Assembly: GCF_030463565.1 (NCBI RefSeq)
Contig: NC_134646.1
Span: 21,067,796 to 21,131,795 of the forward strand
Direction: 5' to 3'
From: Pelecanus crispus
Taxonomy: Eukaryota; Chordata; Aves; Pelecaniformes; Pelecanidae
DNA length: 64,000 nucleotides
Shown here: one piece after another, positions 10,709 to 22,600 of the stretch
How positions within the stretch are numbered: position 1 is the first letter of the stretch
Layout of the letters: each line of letters opens with the position of its first letter
Position numbers and translations under genes: made by a program
The notes under the pieces: generated by a model
Database searches by the model: none
What the model was told of the DNA's origin: nothing
What the model saw: the letters and a program-made list of their open reading frames with translations, nothing else

Positions 10709-13700
10709 TCCAGGGCAGCAAAGAGGCATTTAGTCCTTGTGGCTCTGGGGAAGATGAGGCGTGGGGAAGGGGTATGATGTTCAGGCTCAGCACAAGCAAC
10801 GTGAACAGCAAGGTGGTGTTGGCACAACAGTCTCAACTTGCTGAATTTTTACTTAACATGACACTTAATTGCCAGTTAACACAGACTTGTAATCACTGAT
10901 TCATGTATTGAGATTAAAAAGAAAACATAAGCAATTAAACATTTCAGTAAAGACTTTTCCTCCTCCTGTCCTGGGTTCAACTCGAGCCATACACCTCTCC
11001 TCCCCTCCTCCTTAGTCTCCATTTCCTACAGCAAAAATGCTGTAGGATGCCCTCAGTGCATCCCCATTCCTTCAGGGAGATGTCAGCAGCACGGAAGGTT
11101 GGGGTTGCACGGTGCCATCATTGCTCCAGTGTGGGTCCTTCACTGGCTGCAAATGCCCCAGAGGTGAACCCCTCCAGCATGTGGAGCACCTCTGTCCAGG
11201 ACCACATCTCCAGCTGCACATCTCCCCAGGGGTCTCTCCTTCCCCATGCCTCCTCAGATACCTCATTGCATGGCTCCTCACATGGCACCTTGTCTCAAAG
11301 CTCCCCCTCTTCCTTTACTCTGTCTGAGCAGTGGTCTGTGGGCTTCTCTTACCAGCTGTAGTTTTGGCACGTGATGCCCCCAGCGACCTGAACCCTGCAA
11401 TTTCTGTCCACCACAGGACTTGTGCATGTACTAAATGGGCATTCATGCATGAGCTGATAGACCACACATGAGAAATGGCTGCTCATGTGTGAGCTGACTG
11501 AGCACTCAGGCATGAATTGATTGGATGCTCATGTGAGCTATCTCAATGCTCATGCATAAATAAATTGGGTGTTTGTGCATGAAGTAACTGGATGCTTAGG
11601 TAGAAATTAATTGGGCACTCATGTGTGAGCTAATTGGGCACTAATACATGAACTTTTAGGGCACTTGTGTGGAATAATTGGATGCTCATCTCATGGGGTG
11701 TTCACGCATAAAAGTATCAGGTGCTCATGCACAAACTGATTAGGTGCTCATGCAGGCATGCCACTAATCCTGCAATTTCTGCCCAGCAGAGGAGGTCACA
11801 CTCACACACTGGTTAGGCAGGTAACGGCTTTCTGCTCACTGCCAGCTGGGCACACGTGAACATCCGTTCACACTTCTCTTTCTGCCTCCAGCCCTGGCTG
11901 GCCAGCAAGCACAGAGCAGTATTTTCTGCAAGAACTGTCCTAGAACAAATCCAAATCCAAACAAACCTCCAGGCAGGAGGTGACGATTGTGTCATGCACC
12001 ATCCAACATGAGCTTTTATCCAGCTGCATGTGAATGAATCGATAGTGGTACACTGGAAAAGATGATGTTCTTGACTGCCTGTGGAAATGGAGCACACATT
12101 TGCAGCCAGTGTTAATGAAAATCTCGTGACTGGATCTTTGGGGTCAATGGCATGTCAGCCTGGCTTTTATACTCGGTTAAATGAATTGAGCATTTACATG
12201 AGTAACTACAGCCCCAGACCCTGATAACTCCTGATTTCCAGGAGGTCTGCAGCATCTTCCTTTTGGGAGGACAGTGGGCATGTGGATTTGAGTGCCTCTG
12301 GTTTCCCAGTGGTACCTCTGCCCTCCCCCAAATGCCTCATCCTACCAGTGCTGCTGCTGTGGCTGCACTGAGCTAATGCAACTGTATGCCTGGCTTTCCC
12401 CCTGAGGGCAGCGGTGCCTGGCGGGCCTGGCCAAAGCCCCCGGCAACAAACCCCAGTGCCCTTTCAGTGCCTTTCTGCTGGTGCCCAAAGCAGAGACAGC
12501 TTCAGTTTGGGAAGTCTCGCGGCCCTTGAGCTCAGCACTCTGCCAGGAGCAAGGATGCACTCTGGGGCTGGGGCAGGGGGGTGGCATCTGGATTTCTCCA
12601 AGCCTTTTTGTGCTGGTGCTTCGTTTATAAACCTCTGCACCCCTCTGTGTAAAGTAGAGCTTTTTTATCCAAATTACTGTAGGAAAGAGCCAGGACCTGC
12701 AGGTCCCTTGGACATATCTAGGTAGTTTATGTTAATTTTGCACGAACAAAACCCCCAACTTCCCTCTTCTTGACCCCCGGGCTGGTGCTCCCCACAGGGC
12801 CAGCAGCCCACTCTGCCCCTGGGCATTTTCTGCTCTCAGGATGTGCGTGAAGGTCAGCACCCCAGGAGCTGGGGTCCACAGGCAGCCCTGGGCAGTTAGC
12901 TCCTGCACCTGGCTGCAGGACCCAGCACATTCCAGCTTGTGCAAGATTTCCCCCTGCCCCGAAGGAGAGGATCAGCCTGGGTGTGGGAGCTCAGCAAGAG
13001 CCTCTCAAAGAGGCAAGATGCTGCTGTGCCCATCAGCAGCCCATCACCCCCCAGGGAGGCAGAAGGTCCTGACGTGACTGTCCCCCACACCCCGGAGCCA
13101 GTATGACCCCAGAGACACTTCTGCCTCTCTGAGGTGCCTTCTTCCCAGCAAGGGCTGGCCCTGCTCCAGCTGCAACCTATCACACTTTGGAAAGCAAACC
13201 CATTCCTTCCAGCCCATCATTTCTTCTCACGCCTTCCTCCTTCTTCCCCCATCCCTGCAGTATCCCTGCTTGCCCCCGTCCTCCAGAAGGGCCCCCTCTG
13301 GCCTCCTGCACAGCCTCTGCCCAGTGGACTCACTCTGTCCGGTCTGTTTGCCAACAGGGACATGCCAGCTGGCTGCTGCAACAGGACTCATCCTGGTCTC
13401 TGCTCTGCAGTCCCTGGGGGCACCCTGGATGTGCTCAGAGCAGGGTTTGTGAAGGGGCGGCACTGCAGTGGCTGGCAGAGAAACCTTTCCTTCAGGGCAG
13501 AGCCTGGCCAGCGGGTGGCAAGGCCACTATTTGGCTGAGGCAGACTTATGTCCCCCTGCTCCCAAGAGAGAAAATGGCAGGAGGTGACCCGGCTGTGTTA
13601 ACACATTTACACTTTGTGACCTGCTCTGTGGGAACATGGACAATGACCTAGTATAACTGGAAAATGGCCATGTGAAGGCTTGCAGGCTTCCCTTGAAATC

Positions 13701-14196
13701 ATCCAAGAAATATCTCCCACACCCTTCCACTCCCTGAATAAATATATTTTATTCCTCTGTATGAAATAGAGAAGGGAAAAGAGGACAGGATTTCATGGCT
13801 GTCTCTTGCCCCGTCTATAGGATGCACTGAACTCAAAGCAATGGCTGCAGACACCTGTGTGAATAGGGCTGGTCCCTCGGGACTCCCTGTACGGGAGACA
13901 GAGAAAGACCCAGGCGTCTGCTAAGCGACCCTCGCCCCATGGCAGACCCCTGCCTGGGGCGGGTGACTCATGCTGGGCCAGAGCGGTGGGGGCTGAATGT
14001 GGGTGTGAGGTCCCACACCTTGGCTCTGCCTCCAGCTTCTCCTTCCCCAAGCCCCAGGAGCTCCTGAATGAGCGGTGGGGAGAGGAGTGGCAGGAGGGTT
14101 AGAAAAGTAACCGCCGGAGAGCTGCTCAGCCCTACCCTGCCTTGGACAGAGACTAGTCTAGGGCTGCTGTGAATGACAAACCCTTCTCTGGGGCGC
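10709..14196. other. GC-rising stretch without recognised gene
   Basis: About 3.5 kb between the CR1 copy and the first CpG island. Apart from the minisatellite at 11430-11760, I recognise nothing. Several short frames are open on both strands, but they are proline- and serine-rich by-products of GC content. Confidence 0.5.
11430..11762. repeat. degenerate minisatellite, about 25-32 base period
   Basis: Roughly eleven diverged copies of a unit resembling GGGCACTCATGCATGAGCTA followed by ATT. The recurring words are GCTCATG, CATGAGCTAAT and TTGGATGCTCATG. Copy lengths vary and several are damaged, so the array looks old. It encodes nothing consistent in any frame. Confidence 0.75.
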
Positions 14197-14499
14197 TCAA
14201 AAGACGCCCGGCGGTGAAAGGTCCCAGCTGCTTTCCCTCTGCCTTTTGCCTTCCCTCCACCTTGTTTCCACTTCTACGTCAGTAAGCAGAAGGGGATGTT
14301 TCCACGGGACCAAAACTGACTTGTTTGCTCTGTACCTGCTTGGGGCGATTTGTTTTTTCCTCTGGGCTTGGTTTATTTGGGCTCTGGATTGTTTGTTTGG
14401 CTGTATTTCTTGGTTTGTTGGTGTCGGTGCAATGGCGGCTTTGGCTTCTGTCGGGTTTCTGCAGTGCTGGTCCCTAGGGGAGCCACCTTTGAGGACGGG

Positions 14500-15440
14500 G
14501 GGGCCGAGGACCACCTCTGCGCCCCAAGACGTGCTGCAGTGGAGCTGCCTCGCCCCGGGCTGCGATGCGGACACTTTCCCCGGGTGACTCCTGGCCTCAC
14601 GAGGCGCGATGCCGGCCCTGCCCACGCGTGGGCCGGGCGCGGTGCACCCTGGCAGCCCACCGGCAGCCCGCGGCAGGGCCCGAGTGGGCGGGTCCCACGG
14701 GGCGGATCCCAGAGGGGTTTCCGTTTCCGCCGCCACCGCCTGACGGTCAGTCCGGGCGCGGGGTGGGGGGTGCTGGAGTCATCTGGTTCGGGGAGCTGCG
14801 GCTGGCCCGTCTCGTTGCGTCCCGCCGGGGCTGGCGCGCTGGGGACCGGAGCGGGTGAGGGGCGGCTGTGGGCGTGCCCCGGAGCCCGGCGAGGCTCCGG
14901 CTTCCCCCTCGCTCCCCCACGGGGGATCACCGTCCCGCCTCGGGCGGCGCCGCGCCGTGCCTGCAGGTAAGCCGTGCCGGGGCCGGGGCAGCGCGGAGCT
15001 GCCCGCGGCGGCCCGGGGGGAGCAGGGACAGCCCCGTCGCGCCCTCGCTTGCTCCTCACTGGGGCCGGGCAGCCTGTGCCGCTCCCGGCGCGGGTAGGGC
15101 AGCGGCAACCCCGGAGGCTCCGGCGGCGCCGGGCGGGTCCCGAGTCCCGCAGGGGCAGGGAAGGGCCCCGGCTGCTGCCGACCGCGGCCGAGGGACCCTG
15201 CAGGAGTTTGAGGGGGCGGGTGTGCCCTGGAGGAGGGGGTCCCCTGGAGCTGGGGGTTCTGGAGGAGGGGGGGTTACCGCTGAAGGGGGGCTTTTTCCCC
15301 TGAGGAGGTCTCTGGAGAGGCGGGAGGGGGGAGAGGGGTCGGTGCCTTCCCTGCCCGGCCGGGCTGTTGTTCCCGGGTTGCCGGATCACGGCTTGTCGCG
15401 GGGGGCTGCAGCTGCTGCGCCCCGGGAGGGGTTTGGAGCC
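14500..15440. promoter_or_regulatory. CpG island with plus-strand splice donor (orphan promoter candidate)
   Basis: A dense run of CpG dinucleotides with very high GC content, including GGGCGGG-type Sp1-like words (around 14685, 15212 and others). On the plus strand CTGCAG|GTAAGCC at 14961-14971 is a close match to a 5' splice site, so a non-coding first exon could end at 14966. No coding exon was recognised downstream. It could equally serve a minus-strand gene such as the one suggested by 295-487, or drive a long non-coding RNA. The open frames across it (up to about 370 codons) are Arg/Pro/Gly-rich artefacts of base composition. Confidence 0.6.
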
Positions 15441-15699
15441 TGTGGGACGTGGTGATGGTGGTGCTGGGGAAGTAAAGCCTGAAACGGGCAAATGAAGCGA
15501 CCCCCTCCCTACTCGTGCTACTGCTACCCCACAGTGACATGGGGCCGGGCTCTCTCTGCAGGGAGGGTGCCCCCTCCCCAGTTCCCAGGCACTCCCTGAA
15601 ACTGCATGTGGGGCCCTGTAGGCACAGGGCTATGGGTGGGCTACACTCCCCCAACATGACATCACACCCTGGGTACCAAAACAGGTGGTCAGTGGTGGG

Positions 15700-16350
15700 T
15701 TTTCAGCCTTCAAAATGGAGACTAAGCGCTGCATTTTGGGGGCTTAAAACCAGAGCAGGAGTCCTGCATTTCTGAAACTTAAAACCAGACTAAGTCCTGC
15801 ATTTTCAGAGCATGAAAATGGAGATTAAGTCCTGTGTTTCTGGGGCTCAGGGAAAAAAAAAACAAACCAACAAACCCAAACCCTTACATGCTGTGTTTTA
15901 GGGAATAAAAATGCAGTATGTCCTGTGTTTCTGTTGTTGAAAACAGAGGAAAAATGCTTTATTTTTGGGCCTTGAAAATGAGCTCTGGGGGCTAGTTATG
16001 GGTCTCAACAGCAGACGCAGAGCCCTGTGCTTCTAAAGCTCAAAGTCCTGTGTTTTTCAGCACTTGAAAATGGAGATTTAAGTAATTTCTTTCTGAATCT
16101 CAGAAACGTGATACATGCTTTTTTTTTTTTTTTCCCCCTGAACCCCCAAAAAACAACTGAAGTTTAAAGTCCTTTATTTTTCAGGGCTCAAAACCAGATG
16201 GTGAGAACTGCATTTCTGAAGCTCAGAGAAAGACTAAGTCCTGTGTTTCTCAGACTTGGAGAAAAATACCCAAGTGCTGTGTTTTTGGGACTTGGAAACA
16301 GAGGCCAAGTTGGCTATTTTCAGCCCCCAAAATGGAGGCTCGGGGGGGAC
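15700..16350. repeat. degenerate tandem array, about 35-60 base units
   Basis: About 650 bases with repeated variants of GTCCTGTGTTTCTGGGGCT followed by TGAAAATGGAGATTAA. Recurring words are CCTGTGTTTCT, GCTCAAAACCAGA and AAAATGGAGA. The edge copies share the word TTTTCAGCC.TCAAAATGGAG or a variant (15703 and 16317). Poly-A and poly-T runs interrupt the array (around 15849 and 16118). I know no named repeat family that it matches. Confidence 0.75.
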
Positions 16351-16599
16351 TTTGGGCAGGCAGGTGGGAGACAGAGAGGGATGGTGGGAGGGTGGACAGG
16401 GTGCATGGACCCCCACCAGAGGTCATATTGTTCCCCAAATTTAGGGAGGCTGGTGTGCGCCAGGGCAAACTCTATGTCCGAGATGGGTGAGAGTTGCTTT
16501 TTCCAGCTCTTTATACAAGGTTTGTACAATCCCTGGAATAGTTACAAAGTCAATATTTAGACAACACAGAATTATGGCAGTGATTGATTTACAACCTTG

Positions 16600-16965
16600 C
16601 CAAAAGTCCAAAAGCTGGTAACAAGAGAGAGCATCAACTAAAAAGAGCATCCACAGTTGAAGTGTGTATGAGCTGGAGCTGCAGTGTTGAGTTGAAGCAT
16701 CCATCATCCACAGCTGGAAGAAGCAGGAGCATATCAGAACTGGAGCTGAAATTACCTGTAACTGAAACAAGGCTGAGCATCTATCGGCTGGAGGTTCTCA
16801 TAGCTGGAGCTTCAGTGAGCTGTAATAACCTGAAACCAAAACAAGCCCAAGCATCCACCAGCCAGAGCTGTAAGAAGCAGAAGCATCTCTTAGCTGGAGT
16901 GTCTATTAGCTGGAGCTGTAACAAGCCAGGGTGTCTATCAGCCAGATTCATAACTGGAGGCGGGC
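16600..16965. repeat. degenerate minisatellite, about 33-base period
   Basis: Roughly ten diverged copies of a unit resembling AGCTGGAGCTGTAACAAGC followed by AGGAGCATCTATC. The words AGCTGGAGCT and GCATC recur throughout. Its sequence is unrelated to the array just upstream (15700-16350), so these are two separate arrays side by side. Confidence 0.75.
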
Positions 16966-19359
16966 GCAGGCAGGGCTATTCCCAACAAGGAACTAGGAGC
17001 AGCAGGAAGCCTGGTGGGGATTAAATCCATGCCACACGCCTGTCTCTCACAGTCCTGTTCCTGAGGGTTGAAGTGTGTGTGGGGGTTCCTCCCAGCTTTC
17101 CTGGGGCAGGCTTGCTGTGAGGGGGTGCAGGCTGTGGATCATCGGTGAGGTGGCAGCACAAAGCAGCAGAGTCTCCTCCATCCCTCTGAAGGGGAGAGAA
17201 ACCAGTCAGTCAGAGCTCCTGGGTGTACAGCCCAGCCCCAGAGACCCCTCAGGAGATGCCTGTCCCCCCCCCCCCCCCCCCCCAGCCAGAAAAGTCACAT
17301 TTCTCCCCAGAAGGGCAGGCAAGAAAGACTGTCTTGCTCAAACCCCTCTGCTAAGCAGGGCATGTTTCAGCACAGCACAAAACAATGGAGAGCAGCATGG
17401 GGGCTAAGGACAGGCTTCTCCCAGCCTGACACAACTCTGCTGCCAGTGGGGTGCAGCTGGGTCAGACCCAACAGCTCTTGCTCCACCTTCCCTGAACTCC
17501 TTTCCCAGCCCCCCCCAAATGTGAGGCACAAACTGCCCAGGAGGAGTTTTGGTCTGGGGGGCTGTGCCAGCTCCCACATCACTGCTGTGCCCTGGGACTT
17601 CCCATGCAACACTGACCCCCCTATACCTGTGGTCATACACTGCCAAGAGGGGCAGCAGGGGCAGCCCACAGAGGGGATAGCGTGCTCACCCACCACCCTC
17701 CTTTGCTGCTGGTACCCAGGGCCCAACCCTGACCCTCTGCCCAGCGAGCCCCCAGCTACTGTGGGGCCAGCCCTCAACAGCTCTTGCTCCACCTTGAGCC
17801 CCTGGCTGCAGGGGAGAGGGACCCTCAGCCCAGCTGTGAGAGCAGCCACAGAGGCAACCCAGTAACAGACTGGCCAAGAGGGACAAGTGCTGAGCTGGGA
17901 GCCCCAGGCATCCCTGATGAGCTCAGCAGGAAGCCAAGACCTCCTCCTGAGTCAGCACAGAAACCACAACAACAGTGAGCTGACTTTCCAGCAACGACTG
18001 CCCTGGAAAGCAGCATCCTACACCCACTTAACATGTCTACACAGGAAAGGTTTAAAAGTAACACAGTACCTACCCAAGAGAAGCTTCTCTGCAAGAGCTG
18101 CTCCACAGATGATCTCCTGGACAGATGGACCCTCTGGGGATGCCTGGCTGACTCCTGAGTCAGTGACACAGATAATGTGACAAGAAGCTTTTCCACCATC
18201 CCTGTTCCTGGCAGCCATTCGGTGAGTTTCATGCCAGTAACACCTCAAATAATACATACAGATGTTCGTATAGGTAAGTGATCATAAGAGTGGTCATTTA
18301 TAGTAACTTGTAATAAAGAAATTCACAGAAACAAAGCCTCTGTGTCCTTGTGTACTGTGGCATCCTACAAACCCGCTGTTGTGACCTTCACACACCCGCG
18401 GATCATGTCACCCTCATAGGTCGTGGCAGTGACACCTGCACAGCCTGAGCAGTGGAGACAGGGACACATACCCCAGGCTGGTGTCACCCAGCTTGGCCTG
18501 GCCCAGCTGTGCCCACCCTGCAGCTTCTGCACAGAGGAGGGGGAACCCAGCAGGGCTAGCTCTGCGCCCAGACAGGCACCACAGCCCCCAGCAACACTCA
18601 GACTGCTTCCCAGCCAGGCGAGGAGCAGCAACCAACATCACCACCCACAGCGGAGTTTTCCTGAGCAAGAGTCAGACATGGCCCTGGTGCACCACTGTGC
18701 TCTGCCATGGGTGCAGCACCGCCAGCCTCCCACCCCTACGACACAGCACCTCTCCCATGTGTCCCCTGAGGCCCCTGTGCCTTGGGTTGCGCTGGGCATC
18801 TCCTACCCTACCCAGCAGCAAGAGACCTGCAGCCCCCTGCTCAGACTGCACCGGGACCAGCATGGGACGGCCACACGCATCCTTCATCCCCCAAAGGGCA
18901 GAGGAAGCAGCCCAGCGCCCTGGGCAGCCTCGGCCACGGCTGCTCACCCCGTGCCAGAGCCGGAGGCATCCTGGCCAGCAGCCACGCGTACGCCAGGACC
19001 ACTCACCGCCAAGTCTTTCCAGGATGGTCGCATCACCCAGAGCCCAAGTGATGTCACGGTCACCTCCACTCCTGCAGCGCTGCCCCAGCGTCTGCAGTGG
19101 CCCAGCAGCAGGACAGTGCTGGGCGCTGCAGCAGCACCAGGGGCCCACTATGCCCCTGCCCCCACGAGTTCCCTACCCAGGGAACACCCGTGCCGGTCAC
19201 CCCTTCGACATCTGCCCCAGTCTTCTACCCCCCTCCCTTGTACCCCCCCAGCCCCCAGGACGTGCGCCCCCAGGCAGCATGCAGCCTTCTAGGACCGGGG
19301 AGATGCCCTGTACTCCACTGCCCCCAGGACATGGCAGGGAGGAGGAGCAAGGAGAAAGA
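16966..19359. other. GC-rich stretch without recognised gene
   Basis: About 2.4 kb of GC-rich, C-biased sequence with long open frames on the plus strand (for example 18423-19380). These translate to Pro/Ser/Gln-rich peptides of no recognisable family and appear in two frames at once, as expected from composition. A 21-base word, CAACAGCTCTTGCTCCACCT plus one T, occurs twice (about 17468 and 17776). A poly-C tract lies at 17264. Confidence 0.5.
17264..17283. repeat. poly-C tract (20 C)
   Basis: Twenty consecutive C on the plus strand, so G-quadruplex-capable on the minus strand. A likely site of length polymorphism and sequencing error. Confidence 0.9.
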
Positions 19360-19640
19360 TTTGACGGCGGGGAGAGCTAGCGGCGCCGGACTGGGGCTCT
19401 GCCGCCCGAGTTTCCCTGCCTGCGGACAGGACAGGTCCGGGAACGGCTCCTCCCGGCCGGAGAAAACAAACGGGACCCGAGCGACCGACGCGGGCAGGAC
19501 GAAGCCGGAGCACCGCGGGCGGCGATGAAATGGCCGCAGCAAGGGGCGGGCGGGGCGCTGCGGGGGCCGGGCTTTGGCCGTCCTGGGGAGCGCGGCGGCC
19601 GTGGCAGGGGGAGCAGGTAGGACGCCTGGGGATGACCCGC
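19360..19640. promoter_or_regulatory. second CpG island with plus-strand splice donor
   Basis: A short CpG-dense segment with GGGGCGGGCGGGGCG near 19541. On the plus strand GAGCAG|GTAGGA at 19611-19622 is a plausible 5' splice site. An ATG at about 19525 opens only 31 Gly/Arg-rich codons before a TAG overlapping that donor. No downstream exon was recognised. It may be the start of a non-coding transcript, or an alternative promoter of whatever starts at 14.5-15.4 kb. Confidence 0.5.
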
Positions 19641-22600
19641 AGGGATGTGGTCTGACCTGGATTAAGGGACCATGTGCGTTTTCCCGCTACCGATGGCCGC
19701 CCCTGTACAGCTGGTAAGGTCTGCGAGATCTGTGAAATAAATGCTTAAATATGTGCGGCGAAGAGCCTTATTTCCTTCCCCTCCATATCCCAGCTGCTTG
19801 CTCCTCTGCGGGACAGGGCGCTGCTGCAGAGGAGCGATGCTGCTGGAGCGCTTGGCCTGTGAACTGGCAAGGTGAATGTGGGAAAGATTAAACGGGGTGT
19901 TTTTATGTAAAAATCACCTTAAGTGGGCACATGTGGTTGAAAGCCTGGGGAAATCACATCAGAGCACAAAATACTTGTGTTGATTTAAAAAAAAAAAGGT
20001 GACAATTAAAGGAAGTGAGAGGGCAGCCCCAGGCCAGGACTTCAGGCACCTATGTGGGGACACAAGTCAGCAGGTCATGGCAGAAACCTGCCGCTGTTAT
20101 CCCTCTGAATCATGAGCTCTGATGACAAATACACATTGCTTTGTTCTGAAATAAGCAGTGCCCTCACTGAAAGAGGGGAAGGTACAATCCCAACAGACAT
20201 ACATTTGCTTCTTTAAGCATATCTGATTAAAGATATAACCTATTGTTCTAAGCCTTTCATTGAAATCCCATCTGTGGTCTGATTGTATTTATACTCTCAC
20301 TTGACATTGGGTGGCAGCAGTTCTATAAACACACTATTCACTAATGTCCCGCCTCTTCCTCCTCCAGTATTTTCACAGTTCAAGTGCCAAAGCAATAAAT
20401 TGGAAGTGGTTATCAGCTTTTGACACTTTTATAAGTATTTATGCAAAATATTTAACGAGTTAGCTGTTGTTTTTCTCTCCTCTTGATGGCAGAAAAGTGC
20501 ATTTCCATAAAACTCTTAGATCAACTGTTCCTTGGAGTGGTGGGGGGAGTGAAAAGGCATTTCTCATTTCTGACTTCTTCCTTGTGCCTGACTGACTGGC
20601 CAGCTCTGTGATGGAAGTGACACATCCACAGTATTTCCCTTTCAAGGTGGTTTGTTTCCAGATCCTCTGCTCTGACTGTTGTGCTTCTTGGCTGCAAATT
20701 TCAGTTTCCCACAGACTTCCCCTTGTCCTTAGTGTGGCTTCATCCATTAAGTTAATCAATTATGTTGCTGTAACTGCTTTAGCACATTATATCATCCCCT
20801 CTGCCAGCCCATTCAGGAGACAGCTTTTTGTCTGTGATCAGCAGACAGCAATCTACAGCAAGAGGCCTTGAAGGAAATCTTTAGTGATTTCATTTGCAGT
20901 TTAACCATATATTTTGCAATTTAACTGTATATTTTCAGGAGAGAAACTGTGTTTTCTGAAACACAACTCTCAAAATGCAGCTGTGAAAACTTTTTATCCT
21001 TGCTTTTCCCCTGGAGGGTTTCTGGCTCTTCTGCAGCTCATGGGAAAGGCCTTTCCCAGATCTCCCATGTAACCCACCAGACAAATTTTTGGGACCCTGT
21101 AAGACACAGTGTTGTGTAATGAGACCATGATTTGTTGAAACTTGTCCCTGTTTCTAGTCCAAGAAAAGAGGTGGTGTTGCATATGACAGCTGCGGTCTTG
21201 CAACGGACAGCCAAAAAGAAAAAACTAAGACATGATTAATCAGAAGCAGCATCTTAACAACTGTTAAATGCAAGTTTCTCTTTCTGTGGCTCAGTCCTTT
21301 GAGGGGATAAGATGAGAGATTCAGCCAGAAGCACCAGATTTCACGACTAGGCTGAATTACTAGTGGTTTGGTTTTTGGGCTGGGTTTTTTTTGCCTTTCA
21401 TTTTGATGAACGTTCATGTGATCTATTCAGGCAAATTTGTTTTCCATTAATCTTGCTAAATTATCTCAAAAGGTAATTGTTCAGTCTGAGTCACTCAAAA
21501 AATTAACCTTTGATACCCATGACAAAGCTGAAAGAAACCCCAGGCCCCAAATCCATTACAAGTAAAGTAAAGATGCATATCATTCACAGTATATCTAGGT
21601 ATGTTCCAATACTGTTCTCTCTCATTGACTTAACCACTCTAATTTATTGCTATGTATTTGAGTCAAAGGCTGTTTACCTGCGATTTCTGTGACAGCTGTA
21701 TGATTGACAGTTGTAGGATGTTTCTGGGATGACACTAGCAGCCCTTGTCTTGCTTAGGCCTGGCCTCACAGTGAGCTCTGCTTCAATAAAAATCCTAAGA
21801 CAGAGCCTTTTCCAGTTCTTTGCCTGTGGGTACCAGAACAGTAAGTGGTTTTTCCATCCCTTGTGACTCTAAAAAGAAAGGTAGGAAGGTCAGATGATAT
21901 GTGAGTTACAGCTGAACACTGACAATTCTGGCAAGTGTAGTATTAAACCACGGCTGAGTCTGTGCATCAGTTTCTGCACACGCCATTCTTTTCTACTGCC
22001 AGTTAGCAAAACCACTGAATGACCAGACCTCCAGCTGATATAAATCTACTTAGCGTCAGTGTTTCCCATAGAGGTGTGCTGATCCACAACTTCTGAGGCT
22101 CTGGATCTGGAGGAAAGATACAACCCGGGATAAATAAAAGAGATTGGAAAGATAAAAACCTTGAATGCAAGACTTTCAGTTTGCCTTTGAAAGCACTTTT
22201 AATCATAGCATCGCTAAAGGAACATGCCTTGCAAATGAGTCATTTAAAAAATTCGACTTGAATTGGAGGGTCCCTCTAATGATGTTGTAGTAAAGCTATA
22301 CAGTCAGAAATTACTTTGAACTCTCTTTTATTAACTGAATTTCAAGTCATTTTAGGTATTACACCTGCTCCTGGCCCATTTCTTGTGGTTTAAGAACTTT
22401 TCAAAATGCCTTTCTTTCCTTTCTTGTGGTATGAAATGCCCATGCAAACAGTGGAAACCAAGGACTGCACAGAGAAACCAGCTGGTCACCTGCTGCCATC
22501 AGCCTGTGAAAACCGGTACGGACCAAATTCTAGCCTCTTTGAGCTCTAGTAACATTAAGAGTCTTTTGTAATGAGAGCTTTAAAAAAATTCTGGCAGGAG

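Noticed and set aside
14373..15491. Minus-strand frame of 372 codons and overlapping plus-strand frames in the CpG island
   Set aside because: Pro/Arg/Gly-rich translation in several frames at once, caused by GC-rich sequence with few stop codons.
11043..18371. Inverted words TGTAGGATGCC (11041) and GGCATCCTACA (18361), as LTR-like ends, with AATAAA near 18313
   Set aside because: No long terminal direct repeats, no internal retroviral genes and a CpG island between them. The match is short enough to be coincidence.
18423..19380. Two overlapping plus-strand frames of nearly 300 codons
   Set aside because: Both frames are open together, are Pro/Ser/Gln-rich and show no known domain, so composition explains them.
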